Positions 41,797-56,533 of a DNA stretch of 64,000 nucleotides are shown here, piece by piece. Numbering within the stretch: the stretch's first letter is position 1; each line of letters opens with the position of its first letter. The notes beneath the pieces are model-generated. The model saw only the letters and a program-made list of their open reading frames with translations, was not told where the DNA came from and did not search any database. The DNA is from Andrena cerasifolii. Its lineage: Eukaryota > Arthropoda > Insecta > Hymenoptera > Andrenidae. Position numbers and translations under genes: made by a program. The stretch lies in the NCBI RefSeq assembly GCF_050908995.1, contig NW_027484976.1, forward strand, positions 19,437 to 83,436, written 5' to 3'.

Positions 41797-43427
41797 AACC
41801 GATATTGAAAAACCGATATTGAAAAACCGATATTGAAAAACCTATATCGAAAAACTGATATTGCAAAACCGATATTGAAAAACCGATATTGAATCCGATA
41901 TTAGAACCGATATTGAAAAACCGATATTGAAAAACCTATATCGAAAAACTGATATTGCAAAACCGATATTGAATCCGATATTAGAACCGATATTGAAAAA
42001 CCGATATTGAATCCGATATTAGAACCGATATTGAAAAACCGATATTGAAAAACAAATATTGAAAAACCGATATTGAAAAACCGTATTGAAAAACCGATAT
42101 TGAAACCGATATTAGAACCGATATTGAAAAACCGATATTGAAAAACAAATATTGAAAAACTGATATTGAAAAACCGATATTGAACCGATATTCAAAAACC
42201 GATATTGGAGAACAAATATTGAAAAACTGATATTGAAAAACCGATATTGAACCGATATTCAAAAACCGACATTGAAAAACAAATATTGAAAAACTGATAT
42301 CGAAAAACTGATATTGAAAAACCGATATTGGAGAACACATATTGAAAAACTGATATTGAAAAACCGATATTGAAAAACCGATATTGAAAAACCTATATCG
42401 AAAAACTGATATTGCAAAACCGATACTGAATCCGATATTAGAACCGATATTGAAAAACCGATATTGAACCCGATATTAGAACCGATATTGAAAAACAAAT
42501 ATTGAAACACTGATATTGAAAAACCGATATTGAATCCGATATTAGAACCGATATTGAAAAACAAATATTGAAACACTGATATTGAAAAACCGATATTGAA
42601 TCCGATATTAGAACCGATATACAAAAACCGATATTGGAGAACAAATATTGAAAAACTGATATTGAAAAACCGATATTGAAAAACCGTATTGAAAAACCGA
42701 TATTGAAACCGATATTAGAACCGATATTGAAAAACCGATATTGAAAAACAAATATTGAAAAACTGATATCGAAAAACTGATATTGAAAAACCTATATTGA
42801 ATCCGATATTAGAACCGATATTGAAAAACCGATATTGAAAAACCTATATCGAAAAACTGATATTGCAAAACCGATATTGAAAAACCGATATTGAATCCGA
42901 TATTAGAACCGATATTCAAAATCCGATATTGGAGAACAAATATTGAAAAACTGATATCGAAAAACTGATATTGAAAAACCGATATTGAAAAACCGGTATT
43001 GAATCCGATATTAGAACCGATATTGAAAAACCGATATTGAATCCGATATTAGAACCGATATTCAAAAACCGATATTGGAGAACAAATATTGAAGAACTGA
43101 TATCGAAAAACTGATATTGAAAAACCGATATTGAAAAACCGGTATTGAATCCGATATTAGAACCGATATTGAAAAACCGATATTGAATCCGATATTAGAA
43201 CCGATATTGAAAAACCGATATTGAATCCGATATTAGAACCGATATTGAAAAACAAATATTGAAAAACTGATATCGAAAAACTGATATTGAAAAACCGATA
43301 TTGAAAAACCGATATTGAAACCGATATTAGAACCGATATTGAAAAACCGATATTGAATCCGATATTAGAACCGATATTCAAAAACCGATATTGGAGAACA
43401 AATATTGAAACACAGATATTGAAAAAC
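41797..43427. repeat. 1,628-bp tandem duplication, copy 1
   Basis: From about 41,797 the text repeats 1,628 bp downstream. I confirmed the register at 41,813/43,441, 41,873/43,501, 42,181/43,809 and 42,616/44,244 (the GATATACAAAAACC marker). The block contains 11-bp GAACCGATATT units, a GACATTG unit, a GATACTGAATCC form, and GAAACACTGATATT twice. The left break is where an AGAACC unit stands here against a GAAAAACC unit in copy 2. Confidence 0.87.
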
Positions 43428-45085
43428 CGATATTGAAAAACCGATATTGAAAAACCGATATTGAAAAACCTATATCGAAAAACTGATATTGCAAAACCGA
43501 TATTGAAAAACCGATATTGAATCCGATATTAGAACCGATATTGAAAAACCGATATTGAAAAACCTATATCGAAAAACTGATATTGCAAAACCGATATTGA
43601 ATCCGATATTAGAACCGATATTGAAAAACCGATATTGAATCCGATATTAGAACCGATATTGAAAAACCGATATTGAAAAACAAATATTGAAAAACCGATA
43701 TTGAAAAACCGTATTGAAAAACCGATATTGAAACCGATATTAGAACCGATATTGAAAAACCGATATTGAAAAACAAATATTGAAAAACTGATATTGAAAA
43801 ACCGATATTGAACCGATATTCAAAAACCGATATTGGAGAACAAATATTGAAAAACTGATATTGAAAAACCGATATTGAACCGATATTCAAAAACCGACAT
43901 TGAAAAACAAATATTGAAAAACTGATATCGAAAAACTGATATTGAAAAACCGATATTGGAGAACACATATTGAAAAACTGATATTGAAAAACCGATATTG
44001 AAAAACCGATATTGAAAAACCTATATCGAAAAACTGATATTGCAAAACCGATACTGAATCCGATATTAGAACCGATATTGAAAAACCGATATTGAACCCG
44101 ATATTAGAACCGATATTGAAAAACAAATATTGAAACACTGATATTGAAAAACCGATATTGAATCCGATATTAGAACCGATATTGAAAAACAAATATTGAA
44201 ACACTGATATTGAAAAACCGATATTGAATCCGATATTAGAACCGATATACAAAAACCGATATTGGAGAACAAATATTGAAAAACTGATATTGAAAAACCG
44301 ATATTGAAAAACCGTATTGAAAAACCGATATTGAAACCGATATTAGAACCGATATTGAAAAACCGATATTGAAAAACAAATATTGAAAAACTGATATCGA
44401 AAAACTGATATTGAAAAACCTATATTGAATCCGATATTAGAACCGATATTGAAAAACCGATATTGAAAAACCTATATCGAAAAACTGATATTGCAAAACC
44501 GATATTGAAAAACCGATATTGAATCCGATATTAGAACCGATATTCAAAATCCGATATTGGAGAACAAATATTGAAAAACTGATATCGAAAAACTGATATT
44601 GAAAAACCGATATTGAAAAACCGGTATTGAATCCGATATTAGAACCGATATTGAAAAACCGATATTGAATCCGATATTAGAACCGATATTCAAAAACCGA
44701 TATTGGAGAACAAATATTGAAGAACTGATATCGAAAAACTGATATTGAAAAACCGATATTGAAAAACCGGTATTGAATCCGATATTAGAACCGATATTGA
44801 AAAACCGATATTGAATCCGATATTAGAACCGATATTGAAAAACCGATATTGAATCCGATATTAGAACCGATATTGAAAAACAAATATTGAAAAACTGATA
44901 TCGAAAAACTGATATTGAAAAACCGATATTGAAAAACCGATATTGAAACCGATATTAGAACCGATATTGAAAAACCGATATTGAATCCGATATTAGAACC
45001 GATATTCAAAAACCGATATTGGAGAACAAATATTGAAACACAGATATTGAAAAACCGATATTGAAAAACCGATATTGAAAAACCG
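43428..45085. repeat. 1,628-bp tandem duplication, copy 2
   Basis: In-register copy of 41,797-43,427. The two sequences part only at about 45,085, where a GAAACC/AGAACC pair replaces the CCTATATC unit present at 43,457. The match therefore extends slightly beyond one unit length, as expected for a tandem duplication. A third, partial copy lies at about 47.1-48.375 kb (offset 3,530). Confidence 0.87.
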
Positions 45086-47100
45086 ATATTGAAACCGATA
45101 TTAGAACCGATATTGAAAAACCGATATTGAAAAACAAATATTGAAAAACTGATATTAAAAACCGATATTGAACCGATATTAGAACCGATATTCAAAAACC
45201 GATATTGAAAACCAAATATTGAAAAACTGATATTGAAAAACCGATATTGAAAAACCGATATTGAAAAACCTATATCGAAAAACTGATATTGAAAAACCGA
45301 TATTGAAAAAACGATATTGAAACCGATATTAGAACCGATATTGAAAAACCGATATTGAAAACCAAATATTGAAAAACTGATATCGAAAAACTGATATTGA
45401 AAAACCGATATAGAATCCGATATTAGAACCGATATTGAAAAACCGATATTGAAAAACCGATATTGAAAAACAAATATTGAAAAACCGATACTGAAAAACT
45501 GATATTGAAACCGATATTAGAACCGATATTGAAAAACCGATATTGAAAAACCGATATTGAAAAACAAATATTGAAAAACTGATATTGAAAAACCGATATT
45601 GAAAAACCGATATTGAAAACCCTATATCGAAAAACTGATATTGCAAAACCGATATTGAAAAACCGATATTGAATCCGATATTAGAACCGATATTCAAAAA
45701 CCGATATTGGAGAACAAATATTGAAAAACTGATATTGAAAAACCGATATTGAAAAACCGTATTGAAAAACCGATATTGAAACCGATACTAGAACCGATAT
45801 TGAAAAACCGATATTGAAAAACCTATATCGAAAAACTGATATTGCAAAACCGATATTGAAAAACCGATATTGAATACGATATTAGAACCGATATTGAAAA
45901 ACCGATATTGAAAAACCTATATCGAAAAACTGATATTGCAAAACCGATATTGAAAAACCGATATTGAATCCGATATTAGAACCGATATTGAAAAACCGAT
46001 ATTGAATCCGATATTAGAACCGATATTGAAAAACCTATATTGAATCCGATATTAGAACCGATATTGAAAAACCGATATTGGAGAACAAATATTGAAAAAC
46101 CGATATTGAAAAACAAATATTGAAAAACTGATATTGAAAAACCGATATTGAATCCGATATTAGAACCGATATTCAAAAACCGATATTGGAGAACAAATAT
46201 TGAAAAACCGATATTGAAAAACAAATATTGAAAAACTGATATCGAAAAACTGATATTGAAAAACCGATATTGAAAAACCGATATTGAATCCGATATTAGA
46301 ACCGATATTGAAAAACCGATATTGATTCCGATATTAGAACCGATATTGAAAAACCGATATTGTAAAGCAAATATTGAAAAACTGATATCGAAAAACTGAT
46401 ATTGAAAAACCGATATTGAAAAACCTATATTGAAAAACCGATATTGAATCCGATATTAGAACCGATATTGAAAAACCGATATTGAAAAACAAATATTGAA
46501 AAACTGATATCGAAAAACTGATATTGAAAAACCGATATTGAAAAACCGATATTGAAAAACAAATATTGAAAATCTGATACCGAAAAACCGATATCGAAAA
46601 ACTGATATTGAAAAACCGATATTGAAAAACCTATATTGAAAAACCGATATTGAATCCGATATTAGAACCGATATTGAAAAACCGATATTGAAAAACAAAT
46701 ATTGAAAAACTGATATCGAAAAACTGATATTGAAAAACCGATATTGAAAAACCGATATTGAAAAACAAATATTGAAAATCTGATACCGAAAAACCGATAT
46801 TGAAAAACTGATATTGAAAAACCGATATTGAAAAACCGTATTGAAAAACAGATATTGAAACCGATATTAGAACCGATATTCAAAAACCGACATTGAAAAA
46901 CAAATATTGAAAAACTGATATCGAAAAACTGATATTGAAAAACCGATATTGAAAAACCTATATCGAAAAACTGATATTGCAAAACCGATATTGAATCCGA
47001 TATTAGAACCGATATTGAAAAACCGATATTGAAAAACCTATATCGAAAAACTGATATTGCAAAACCGATATTGAAAAACCGATATTGAATCCGATATTAG
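45086..47100. repeat. Right-domain segment recurring at 50.5-52.0 kb
   Basis: The part at about 45.3-46.1 kb recurs at 50.49-51.3 kb with offset 5,186; for example the GAATACGATATT landmark at 45,875 recurs at 51,061. The part at 46.66-46.98 kb recurs at 51.63-51.95 kb (offset 4,966) and at 61.2-61.5 kb. A 13-bp TAAAAACC form near 45,155 is shared with 48,517 and 56,441. GATACCG units near 46,577 and 46,795 sit in a local duplication of about 220 bp. Confidence 0.77.
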
Positions 47101-48375
47101 AACCGATATTGAAAAACCGATATTGAAAAACCTATATCGAAAAACTGATATTGCAAAACCGATATTGAATCCGATATTAGAACCGATATTGAAAAACCGA
47201 TATTGAAAAACAAATATTGAAAAACCGATATTGAAAAACCGTATTGAAAAACCGATATTGAAACCGATATTAGAACCGATATTGAAAAACCGATATTGAA
47301 AAACAAATATTGAAAAACTGATATTGAAAAACCGATATTGAACCGATATTCAAAAACCGATATTGGAGAACAAATATTGAAAAACTGATATTGAAAAACC
47401 GATATTGAACCGATATTCAAAAACCGACATTGAAAAACAAATATTGAAAAACTGATATCGAAAAACTGATATTGAAAAACCGATATTGGAGAACACATAT
47501 TGAAAAACTGATATTGAAAAACCGATATTGAAAAACCGATATTGAAAAACCTATATCGAAAAACTGATATTGCAAAACCGATATTGAATCCGATATTAGA
47601 ACCGATATTGAAAAACCGATATTGAACCCGATATTAGAACCGATATTGAAAAACAAATATTGAAACACTGATATTGAAAAACCGATATTGAATCCGATAT
47701 TAGAACCGATATTGAAAAACAAATATTGAAACACTGATATTGAAAAACCGATATTGAATCCGATATTAGAACCGATATACAAAAACCGATATTGGAGAAC
47801 AAATATTGAAAAACTGATATTGAAAAACCGATATTGAAAAACCGTATTGAAAAACCGATATTGAAACCGATATTAGAACCGATATTGAAAAACCGATATT
47901 GAAAAACAAATATTGAAAAACTGATATCGAAAAACTGATATTGAAAAACCTATATTGAATCCGATATTAGAACCGATATTGAAAAACCGATATTGAAAAA
48001 CCTATATCGAAAAACTGATATTGCAAAACCGATATTGAAAAACCGATATTGAATCCGATATTAGAACCGATATTCAAAATCCGATATTGGAGAACAAATA
48101 TTGAAAAACTGATATCGAAAAACTGATATTGAAAAACCGATATTGAAAAACCGGTATTGAATCCGATATTAGAACCGATATTGAAAAACCGATATTGAAT
48201 CCGATATTAGAACCGATATTCAAAAACCGATATTGGAGAACAAATATTGAAGAACTGATATCGAAAAACTGATATTGAAAAACCGATATTGAAAAACCGG
48301 TATTGAATCCGATATTAGAACCGATATTGAAAAACCGATATTGAATCCGATATTAGAACCGATATTGAAAAACCG
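47101..48375. repeat. Third, partial copy of the 1,628-bp block
   Basis: Text from 43,681 onward reappears at 47,211 (offset 3,530), including the GATATACAAAAACC marker (44,244 and 47,774) and two CCGGTATT units. It diverges near 48,375, where a GGAGAAC unit replaces a GAATCC unit. At the position of GATACTGAATCC in copies 1 and 2 this copy has the canonical GATATTGAATCC, so the GATACTG change arose in the lineage of copies 1 and 2 or was converted away here. Confidence 0.82.
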
Positions 48376-50480
48376 ATATTGGAGAACAAATATTGAAACA
48401 CAGATATTGAAAAACCGATATTGAAAAACCGATATTGAAAAACCGATATTGAAACCGATATTAGAACCGATATTGAAAAACCGATATTGAAAAACAAATA
48501 TTGAAAAACTGATATTAAAAACCGATATTGAACCGATATTAGAACCGATATTCAAAAACCGATATTGAAAACCAAATATTGAAAAACTGATATTGAAAAA
48601 CCGATATTGAAAAACCGATATTGAAAAACCTATATCGAAAAACTGATATTGAAAAACCGATATTGAAACCGATATTAGAACCGATATTGAAAAACCGATA
48701 TTGGAGAACAAATATTCAAAAACCGATATTGAAAAACAAATATTGAAACCGATATTAGAACCGATATTGAAAAACCGATATTGAAAAACCGATATTGAAA
48801 AACCTATATCGAAAAACTGATATTGCAAAACCGATATTGAAAAACCGATATTGAATCCGATATTAGAACCGATATTGAAAAAACGATATTGAAAAACCTA
48901 TATCGAAAAACTGATATTGCAAAACCGATATTGAAAAACCGATATTGAATCCGATATTAGAACCGATATTGAAAAACCGATATTGAAAAACCGATATTGA
49001 ATCCGATATTAGAACCGATATTGAAAAACCTATATTGAATCCGATATTAGAACCGATAATGAAAAACCGATATTGGAGAACAAATATTCAAAAACCGATA
49101 TTGAAAAACAAATATTGAAAAACTGATATTGAAAAACCGATATTGAATCCGATATTGAAACCGATATTAGAACCGATATTGAAAAACAAATATTGAAAAA
49201 CCGATACTGAAAAACTGATATTGAAACCGATATTAGAACCGATATTGAAAAACCGATATTGAAAAACCGATATTGAAAAACCTATATCGAAAAACTGATA
49301 TTGCAAAACCGATATTGAAAAACCGATATTGAATCCGATATTAGAACCGATATTGAAAAACCGATATTGAAAAACCTATATCGAAAAACTGATATTGCAA
49401 AACCGATATTGAATCCGATATTAGAACCGATATTGAAAAACCGATATTGAATCCGATATTAGAACCGATATTGAAAAACCGATATTGAAAAACAAATATT
49501 GAAAAACTGATATCGAAAAACTGATATTGAAAAACCGATATTGAAAAACCGATATTGAAAAACCGATATTGAATCCGATGTTAGAACCGATATTCAAAAA
49601 CCGATATTGGAGAACAAATAATGAAAAACTGATATTGAAAAACCGATATTGAAAAACCGATATTGAATCCGATATTAGAACCGATATTGAAAAACCGATA
49701 TTGGAGAACAAATATTCAAAAACCGATATTGAAAAACAAATATTGAAAAACTGATATTGAAAAACCGATATTGAATCCGATATTGAAACCGATATTAGAA
49801 CCGATATTCAAAAACCGATATTGGAGAACAAATATCGAAAAACTGATATTGAAAAACCTATATTGAATCCGATATTAGAACCGATATTGAAAAACCGATA
49901 TTGAAAAACCTATATCGAAAAACTGATATTGCAAAACCGATATTGAAAAACCGATATTGAATCCGATATTAGAACCGATATTCAAAATCCGATATTGGAG
50001 AACAAATATTGAAAAACTGATATCGAAAAACTGATATTGAAAAACCGATATTGAAAAACCGGTATTGAATCCGATATTAGAACCGATATTGAAAAACCGA
50101 TATTGAATCCGATATTAGAACCGATATTCAAAAACCGATATTGGAGAACAAATATTGAAGAACTGATATCGAAAAACTGATATTGAAAAACCGATATTGA
50201 AAAACCGGTATTGAATCCGATATTAGAACCGATATTGAAAAACCGATATTGAATCCGATATTAGAACCGATATTGAAAAACCGATATTGAATCCGATATT
50301 AGAACCGATATTGAAAACCAAATATTGAAAAACTGATATTGAAAAACCGATATTGAAAAACCGATATTGAAAAACCTATATCGAAAAACTGATATTGAAA
50401 AACCGATATTGAAACCGATATTAGAACCGATATTGAAAAACAAATATTGAAAAACTGATATCGAAAAACTGATATTGAAA
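48376..50480. repeat. Right-domain segment recurring at offset 3,680
   Basis: About 48.86-49.83 kb matches about 52.54-53.5 kb (offset 3,680), and that in turn matches 59.2-60.15 kb (offset 6,653). Shared landmarks are a GATAATG unit before a GGAGAAC unit, a GAATCC unit followed by GAAACC then AGAACC, and GATGTTAGAACC near 49,578, 53,258 and 59,911. The remainder, to about 50.48 kb, carries GGAGAAC and CCGGTATT units in the same order as the end of the 1,628-bp block. Confidence 0.77.
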
Positions 50481-52994
50481 AACCGATATTGAAAAAACGA
50501 TATTGAAACCGATATTAGAACCGATATTGAAAAACCGATATTGAAAACCAAATATTGAAAAACTGATATCGAAAAACTGATATTGAAAAACCGATATAGA
50601 ATCCGATATTAGAACCGATATTGAAAAACCGATATTGAAAAACCGATATTGAAAAACAAATATTGAAAAACCGATACTGAAAAACTGATATTGAAACCGA
50701 TATTAGAACCGATATTGAAAAACCGATATTGAAAAACCGATATTGAAAAACAAATATTGAAAAACTGATATTGAAAAACCGATATTGAAAAACCGATATT
50801 GAAAACCCTATATCGAAAAACTGATATTGCAAAACCGATATTGAAAAACCGATATTGAATCCGATATTAGAACCGATATTCAAAAACCGATATTGGAGAA
50901 CAAATATTGAAAAACTGATATTGAAAAACCGATATTGAAAAACCGTATTGAAAAACCGATATTGAAACCGATACTAGAACCGATATTGAAAAACCGATAT
51001 TGAAAAACCTATATCGAAAAACTGATATTGCAAAACCGATATTGAAAAACCGATATTGAATACGATATTAGAACCGATATTGAAAAACCGATATTGAAAA
51101 ACCTATATCGAAAAACTGATATTGCAAAACCGATATTGAATCCGATATTAGAACCGATATTGAAAAACCGATATTGAATCCGATATTAGAACCGATATTG
51201 AAAAACCTATATTGAATCCGATATTAGAACCGATATTGAAAAACCGATATTGGAGAACAAATATTCAAAAACCGATATTGAAAAACAAATATTGAAAAAC
51301 TGATATTGAAAAACCGATATTGAATCCGATATTAGAACCGATATTCAAAAACCGATATTGGAGAACAAATATTGAAAAACCGATATTGAAAAACAAATAT
51401 TGAAAAACTGATATCGAAAAACTGATATTGAAAAACCGATATTGAAAAACCGATATTGAATCCGATATTAGAACCGATATTGAAAAACCGATATTGATTC
51501 CGATATTAGAACCGATATTGAAAAACCGATATTGTAAAGCAAATATTGAAAAACTGATATCGAAAAACTGATATTGAAAAACCGATATTGAAAAACCTAT
51601 ATTGAAAAACCGATATTGAATCCGATATTAGAACCGATATTGAAAAACCGATATTGAAAAACAAATATTGAAAAACTGATATCGAAAAACTGATATTGAA
51701 AAACCGATATTGAAAAACCGATATTGAAAAACAAATATTGAAAATCTGATACCGAAAAACCGATATTGAAAAACTGATATTGAAAAACCGATATTGAAAA
51801 ACCGTATTGAAAAACCGATATTGAAACCGATATTAGAACCGATATTCAAAAACCGACATTGAAAAACAAATATTGAAAAACTGATATCGAAAAACTGATA
51901 TTGAAAAACCGATATTGAAAAACCTATATCGAAAAACTGATATTGCAAAACCGATATTGAATCCGATATTAGAACCGATATTGAAAAACCGATATTGAAT
52001 CCGATATTAGAACCGATATTGAAAGACCGATATAGAAAAACAAATATTGAAAAACTGATATCGAAAAACTGATATTGAATCCGATATTAGAACCGATATT
52101 CAAAAACCGATATTGGAGAACAAATATTGAAACACTGATATTGAAAAACCGATATTGAATCCGATATTAGAACCGATATACAAAAACCGATATTGGAGAA
52201 CAAATATTGAAAAACTGATATTGAAAAACCGATATTGAAACCGATATTAGAACCGATATTGAAAAACCGATATTGAAAAACAAATATTGAAAAACTGATA
52301 TCGAAAAACTGATATTGAAAAACCGATATTGAAAAAACGATATTGAAACCGATATTAGAACCGATATTGAAAAACCGATATTGAAAACCAAATATTGAAA
52401 AACTGATATCGAAAAACTGATATTGAAAAACCGATATTGAATCCGATATTAGAACCGATATTGAAAAACCGATATTGAAAAACCTATATCGAAAAACTGA
52501 TATTGCAAAACCGATATTGAAAAACCGATATTGAATCCGATATTAGAACCGATATTGAAAAAACGATATTGAAAAACCTATATCGAAAAACTGATATTGC
52601 AAAACCGATATTGAAAAACCGATATTGAATCCGATATTAGAACCGATATTGAAAAACCGATATTGAAAAACCGATATTGAATCCGATATTAGAACCGATA
52701 TTGAAAAACCTATATTGAATCCGATATTAGAACCGATAATGAAAAACCGATATTGGAGAACAAATATTCAAAAACCGATATTGAAAAACAAATATTGAAA
52801 AACTGATATTGAAAAACCGATATTGAATCCGATATTGAAACCGATATCAGAACCGATATTGAAAAACAAATATTGAAAAACCGATACTGAAAAACTGATA
52901 TTGAAACCGATATTAGAACCGATATTGAAAAACCGATATTGAAAAACCGATATTGAAAAACCTATATCGAAAAACTGATATTGCAAAACCGATA
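50481..52994. repeat. Right-domain segment shared with 45.3-47 kb and 60.9-61.95 kb
   Basis: The first part repeats 45.3-46.1 kb (offset 5,186). About 51.3-52.36 kb repeats at 60.9-61.95 kb with offset 9,585, confirmed by the GAAAGACCGATATA unit (52,021 and 61,606) and the GATATACAAAAACC marker (52,175 and 61,760). The same marker pair also recurs at 58,768 and 58,922 (offset 6,747). A private GATATCAGAACC form near 52,844 is present where the other copies read GATATTAGAACC. Confidence 0.78.
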
Positions 52995-54634
52995 TTGAAA
53001 AACCGATATTGAATCCGATATTAGAACCGATATTGAAAAACCGATATTGAAAAACCTATATCGAAAAACTGATATTGCAAAACCGATATTGAATCCGATA
53101 TTAGAACCGATATTGAAAAACCGATATTGAATCCGATATTAGAACCGATATTGAAAAACCGATATTGAAAAACAAATATTGAAAAACTGATATCGAAAAA
53201 CTGATATTGAAAAACCGATATTGAAAAACCGATATTGAAAAACCGATATTGAATCCGATGTTAGAACCGATATTCAAAAACCGATATTGGAGAACAAATA
53301 ATGAAAAACTGATATTGAAAAACCGATATTGAAAAACCGATATTGAATCCGATATTAGAACCGATATTGAAAAACCGATATTGGAGAACAAATATTCAAA
53401 AACCGATATTGAAAAACAAATATTGAAAAACTGATATTGAAAAACCGATATTGAATCCGATATTGAAACCGATATTAGAACCGATATTCAAAAACCGATA
53501 TTGGAGAACAAATATTGAAAAACTGATATTGAAAAACCGATATTGAACCGATATTCAAAAACCGACATTGAAAAACAAATATTGAAAAACTGATATCGAA
53601 AAACTGATATTGAAAAACCGATATTGGAGAACACATATTGAAAAACTGATATTGAAAAACCGATATTGAAAAACCGATATTGAAAAACCTATATCGAAAA
53701 ACTGATATTGCAAAACCGATATTGAATCCGATATTAGAACCGATATTGAAAAACCGATATTGAATCCGATATTAGAACCGATATTGAAAAACAAATATTG
53801 AAACACTGATATTGAAAAACCGATATTGAATCCGATATTAGAACCGATATTGAAAAACAAATATTGAAACACTGATATTGAAAAACCGATATTGAATCCG
53901 ATATTAGAACCGATATACAAAAACCGATATTGGAGAACAAATATTGAAAAACTGATATTGAAAAACCGATATTGAAAAACCGTATTGAAAAACCGATATT
54001 GAAACCGATATTAGAACCGATATTGAAAAACCGATATTGTAAAACAAATATTGAAAAACTGATATCGAAAAACTGATATTGAAAAACCTATATTGAATCC
54101 GATATTAGAACCGATATTGAAAAACCGATATTGAAAAACCTATATCGAAAAACTGATATTGCAAAACCGATATTGAAAAACCGATATTGAATCCGATATT
54201 AGAACCGATATTCAAAATCCGATATTGGAGAACAAATATTGAAAAACTGATATCGAAAAACTGATATTGAAAAACCGATATTGAAAAACCGGTATTGAAT
54301 CCGATATTAGAACCGATATTGAAAAACCGATATTGAATCCGATATTAGAACCGATATTCAAAAACCGATATTGGAGAACAAATATTGAAGAACTGATATC
54401 GAAAAACTGATATTGAAAAACCGATATTGAAAAACCGGTATTGAATCCGATATTAGAACCGATATTGAAAAACCGATATTGAATCCGATATTAGAACCGA
54501 TATTGAAAAACCGATATTGAATCCGATATTAGAACCGATATTGAAAAACAAATATTGAAAAACTGATATCGAAAAACTGATATTGAAAAACCGATATTGA
54601 AAAACCGATATTGAAACCGATATTAGAACCGATA
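52995..54634. repeat. Right-domain segment recurring at 62.1-64.0 kb (offset 9,117)
   Basis: From about 52,995 the unit order is repeated 9,117 bp downstream up to the window end. Landmarks are the GATGTTAGAACC unit (53,258/62,375), the GATATACAAAAACC marker (53,912/63,029), GTAAAACAAATATT near 54,039/63,156, and the CCGGTATT units. The match continues into the next block, to about 54,883. Confidence 0.83.
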
Positions 54635-56533
54635 TTGAAAAACCGATATTGAAAAACCTATATCGAAAAACTGATATTGAAAAACCGATATTGAAACCGA
54701 TATTAGAACCGATATTGAAAAACCGATATTGAAAAACAAATATTGAAAAACTGATATCGAAAAACTGATATTGAAAAACCGATATTGAAAAAACGATATT
54801 GAAACCGATATTAGAACCGATATTGAAAAACCGATATTGAAAACCAAATATTGAAAAACTGATATCGAAAAACTGATATTGAAAAACCGATATAGAATCC
54901 GATATTAGAACCGATATTGAAAAACCGATATTGAAAAACCGATATTGAAAAACCGATATTGAAAAACAAATATTGAAAAACCGATACTGAAAAACTGATA
55001 TTGAAACCGATATTAGAACCGATATTGAAAAACCGATATTGAAAAACCGATATTGAAAAACAAATATTGAAAAACTGATATTGAAAAACCGATATTGAAA
55101 AACCGATATTGAAAACCCTATATCGAAAAACTGATATTGCAAAACCGATATTGAAAAACCGATATTGAATCCGATATTAGAACCGATATTCAAAAACCGA
55201 TATTGGAGAACAAATATTGAAAAACTGATATTGAAAAACCGATATTGAAAAACCGTATTGAAAAACCGATATTGAAACCGATACTAGAACCGATATTGAA
55301 AAACCGATATTGAAAAACAAATATTGAAAAACTGATATCGAAAAACCGATATTGAACCGATATTCAAAAACCGATATTGGAGAACAAATATTGAAAAACT
55401 GATATTGAAAAACCGATATTGAACCGATATTCAAAAACCGACATTGAAAAACAAATATTGAAAAACTGATATCGAAAAACTGATATTGAAAAACCGATAT
55501 TGGAGAACACATATTGAAAAACTGATATTGAAAAACCGATATTGAAAAACCGATATTGAAAAACCTATATCGAAAAACTGATATTGCAAAACCGATATTG
55601 AATCCGATATTAGAACCGATATTGAAAAACCGATATTGAATCCGATATTAGAACCGATATTGAAAAACAAATATTGAAACACTGATATTGAAAAACCGAT
55701 ATTGAATCCGATATTAGAACCGATATACAAAAACCGATATTGGAGAACAAATATTGAAAAACCGATATTGAATCCGATATTAGAACCGATATTCAAAAAC
55801 CGATATTGGAGAACAAATATTGAAAAACTGATATCGAAAAACTGATATTGAAAAACCGATATTGAAAAACCGGTATTGAATCCGATATTAGAACCGATAT
55901 TGAAAAACCGGTATTGAATCCGATATTAGAACCGATATTGAAAAACCGATATTGAATCCGATATTAGAACCGATATTCAAAAACCGATATTGGAGAACAA
56001 ATATTGAAGAACTGATATCGAAAAACTGATATTGAAAAACCGATATTGAAAAACCGGTATTGAATCCGATATTAGAACCGATATTGAAAAACCGATATTG
56101 AATCCGATATTAGAACCGATATTGAAAAACCGATATTGAATCCGATATTAGAACCGATATTGAAAAACAAATATTGAAAAACTGATATCGAAAAACTGAT
56201 ATTGAAAAACCGATATTGAAAAACCGATATTGAAACCGATATTAGAACCGATATTGAAAAACCGATATTGAATCCGATATTAGAACCGATATTCAAAAAC
56301 CGATATTGGAGAACAAATATTGAAACACAGATATTGAAAAACCGATATTGAAAAACCGATATTGAAAAACCGATATTGAAACCGATATTAGAACCGATAT
56401 TGAAAAACCGATATTGAAAAACAAATATTGAAAAACTGATATTAAAAACCGATATTGAACCGATATTAGAACCGATATTCAAAAACCGATATTGAAAACC
56501 AAATATTGAAAAACTGATATTGAAAAACCGATA
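54635..56533. repeat. 1,899-bp tandem duplication, copy 1
   Basis: Text from about 54,635 repeats 1,899 bp downstream. The register was checked at 54,661/56,560, 54,841/56,740 and 55,722/57,621 (the GATATACAAAAACC marker). It contains GATATAGAATCC, GATACTG and GATACTAGAACC units, 11-bp GAACC units and a GACATTG unit. The homologous stretch runs to about 55,790; the remainder up to 56,533 is the part not yet repeated before copy 2 begins. Confidence 0.85.
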
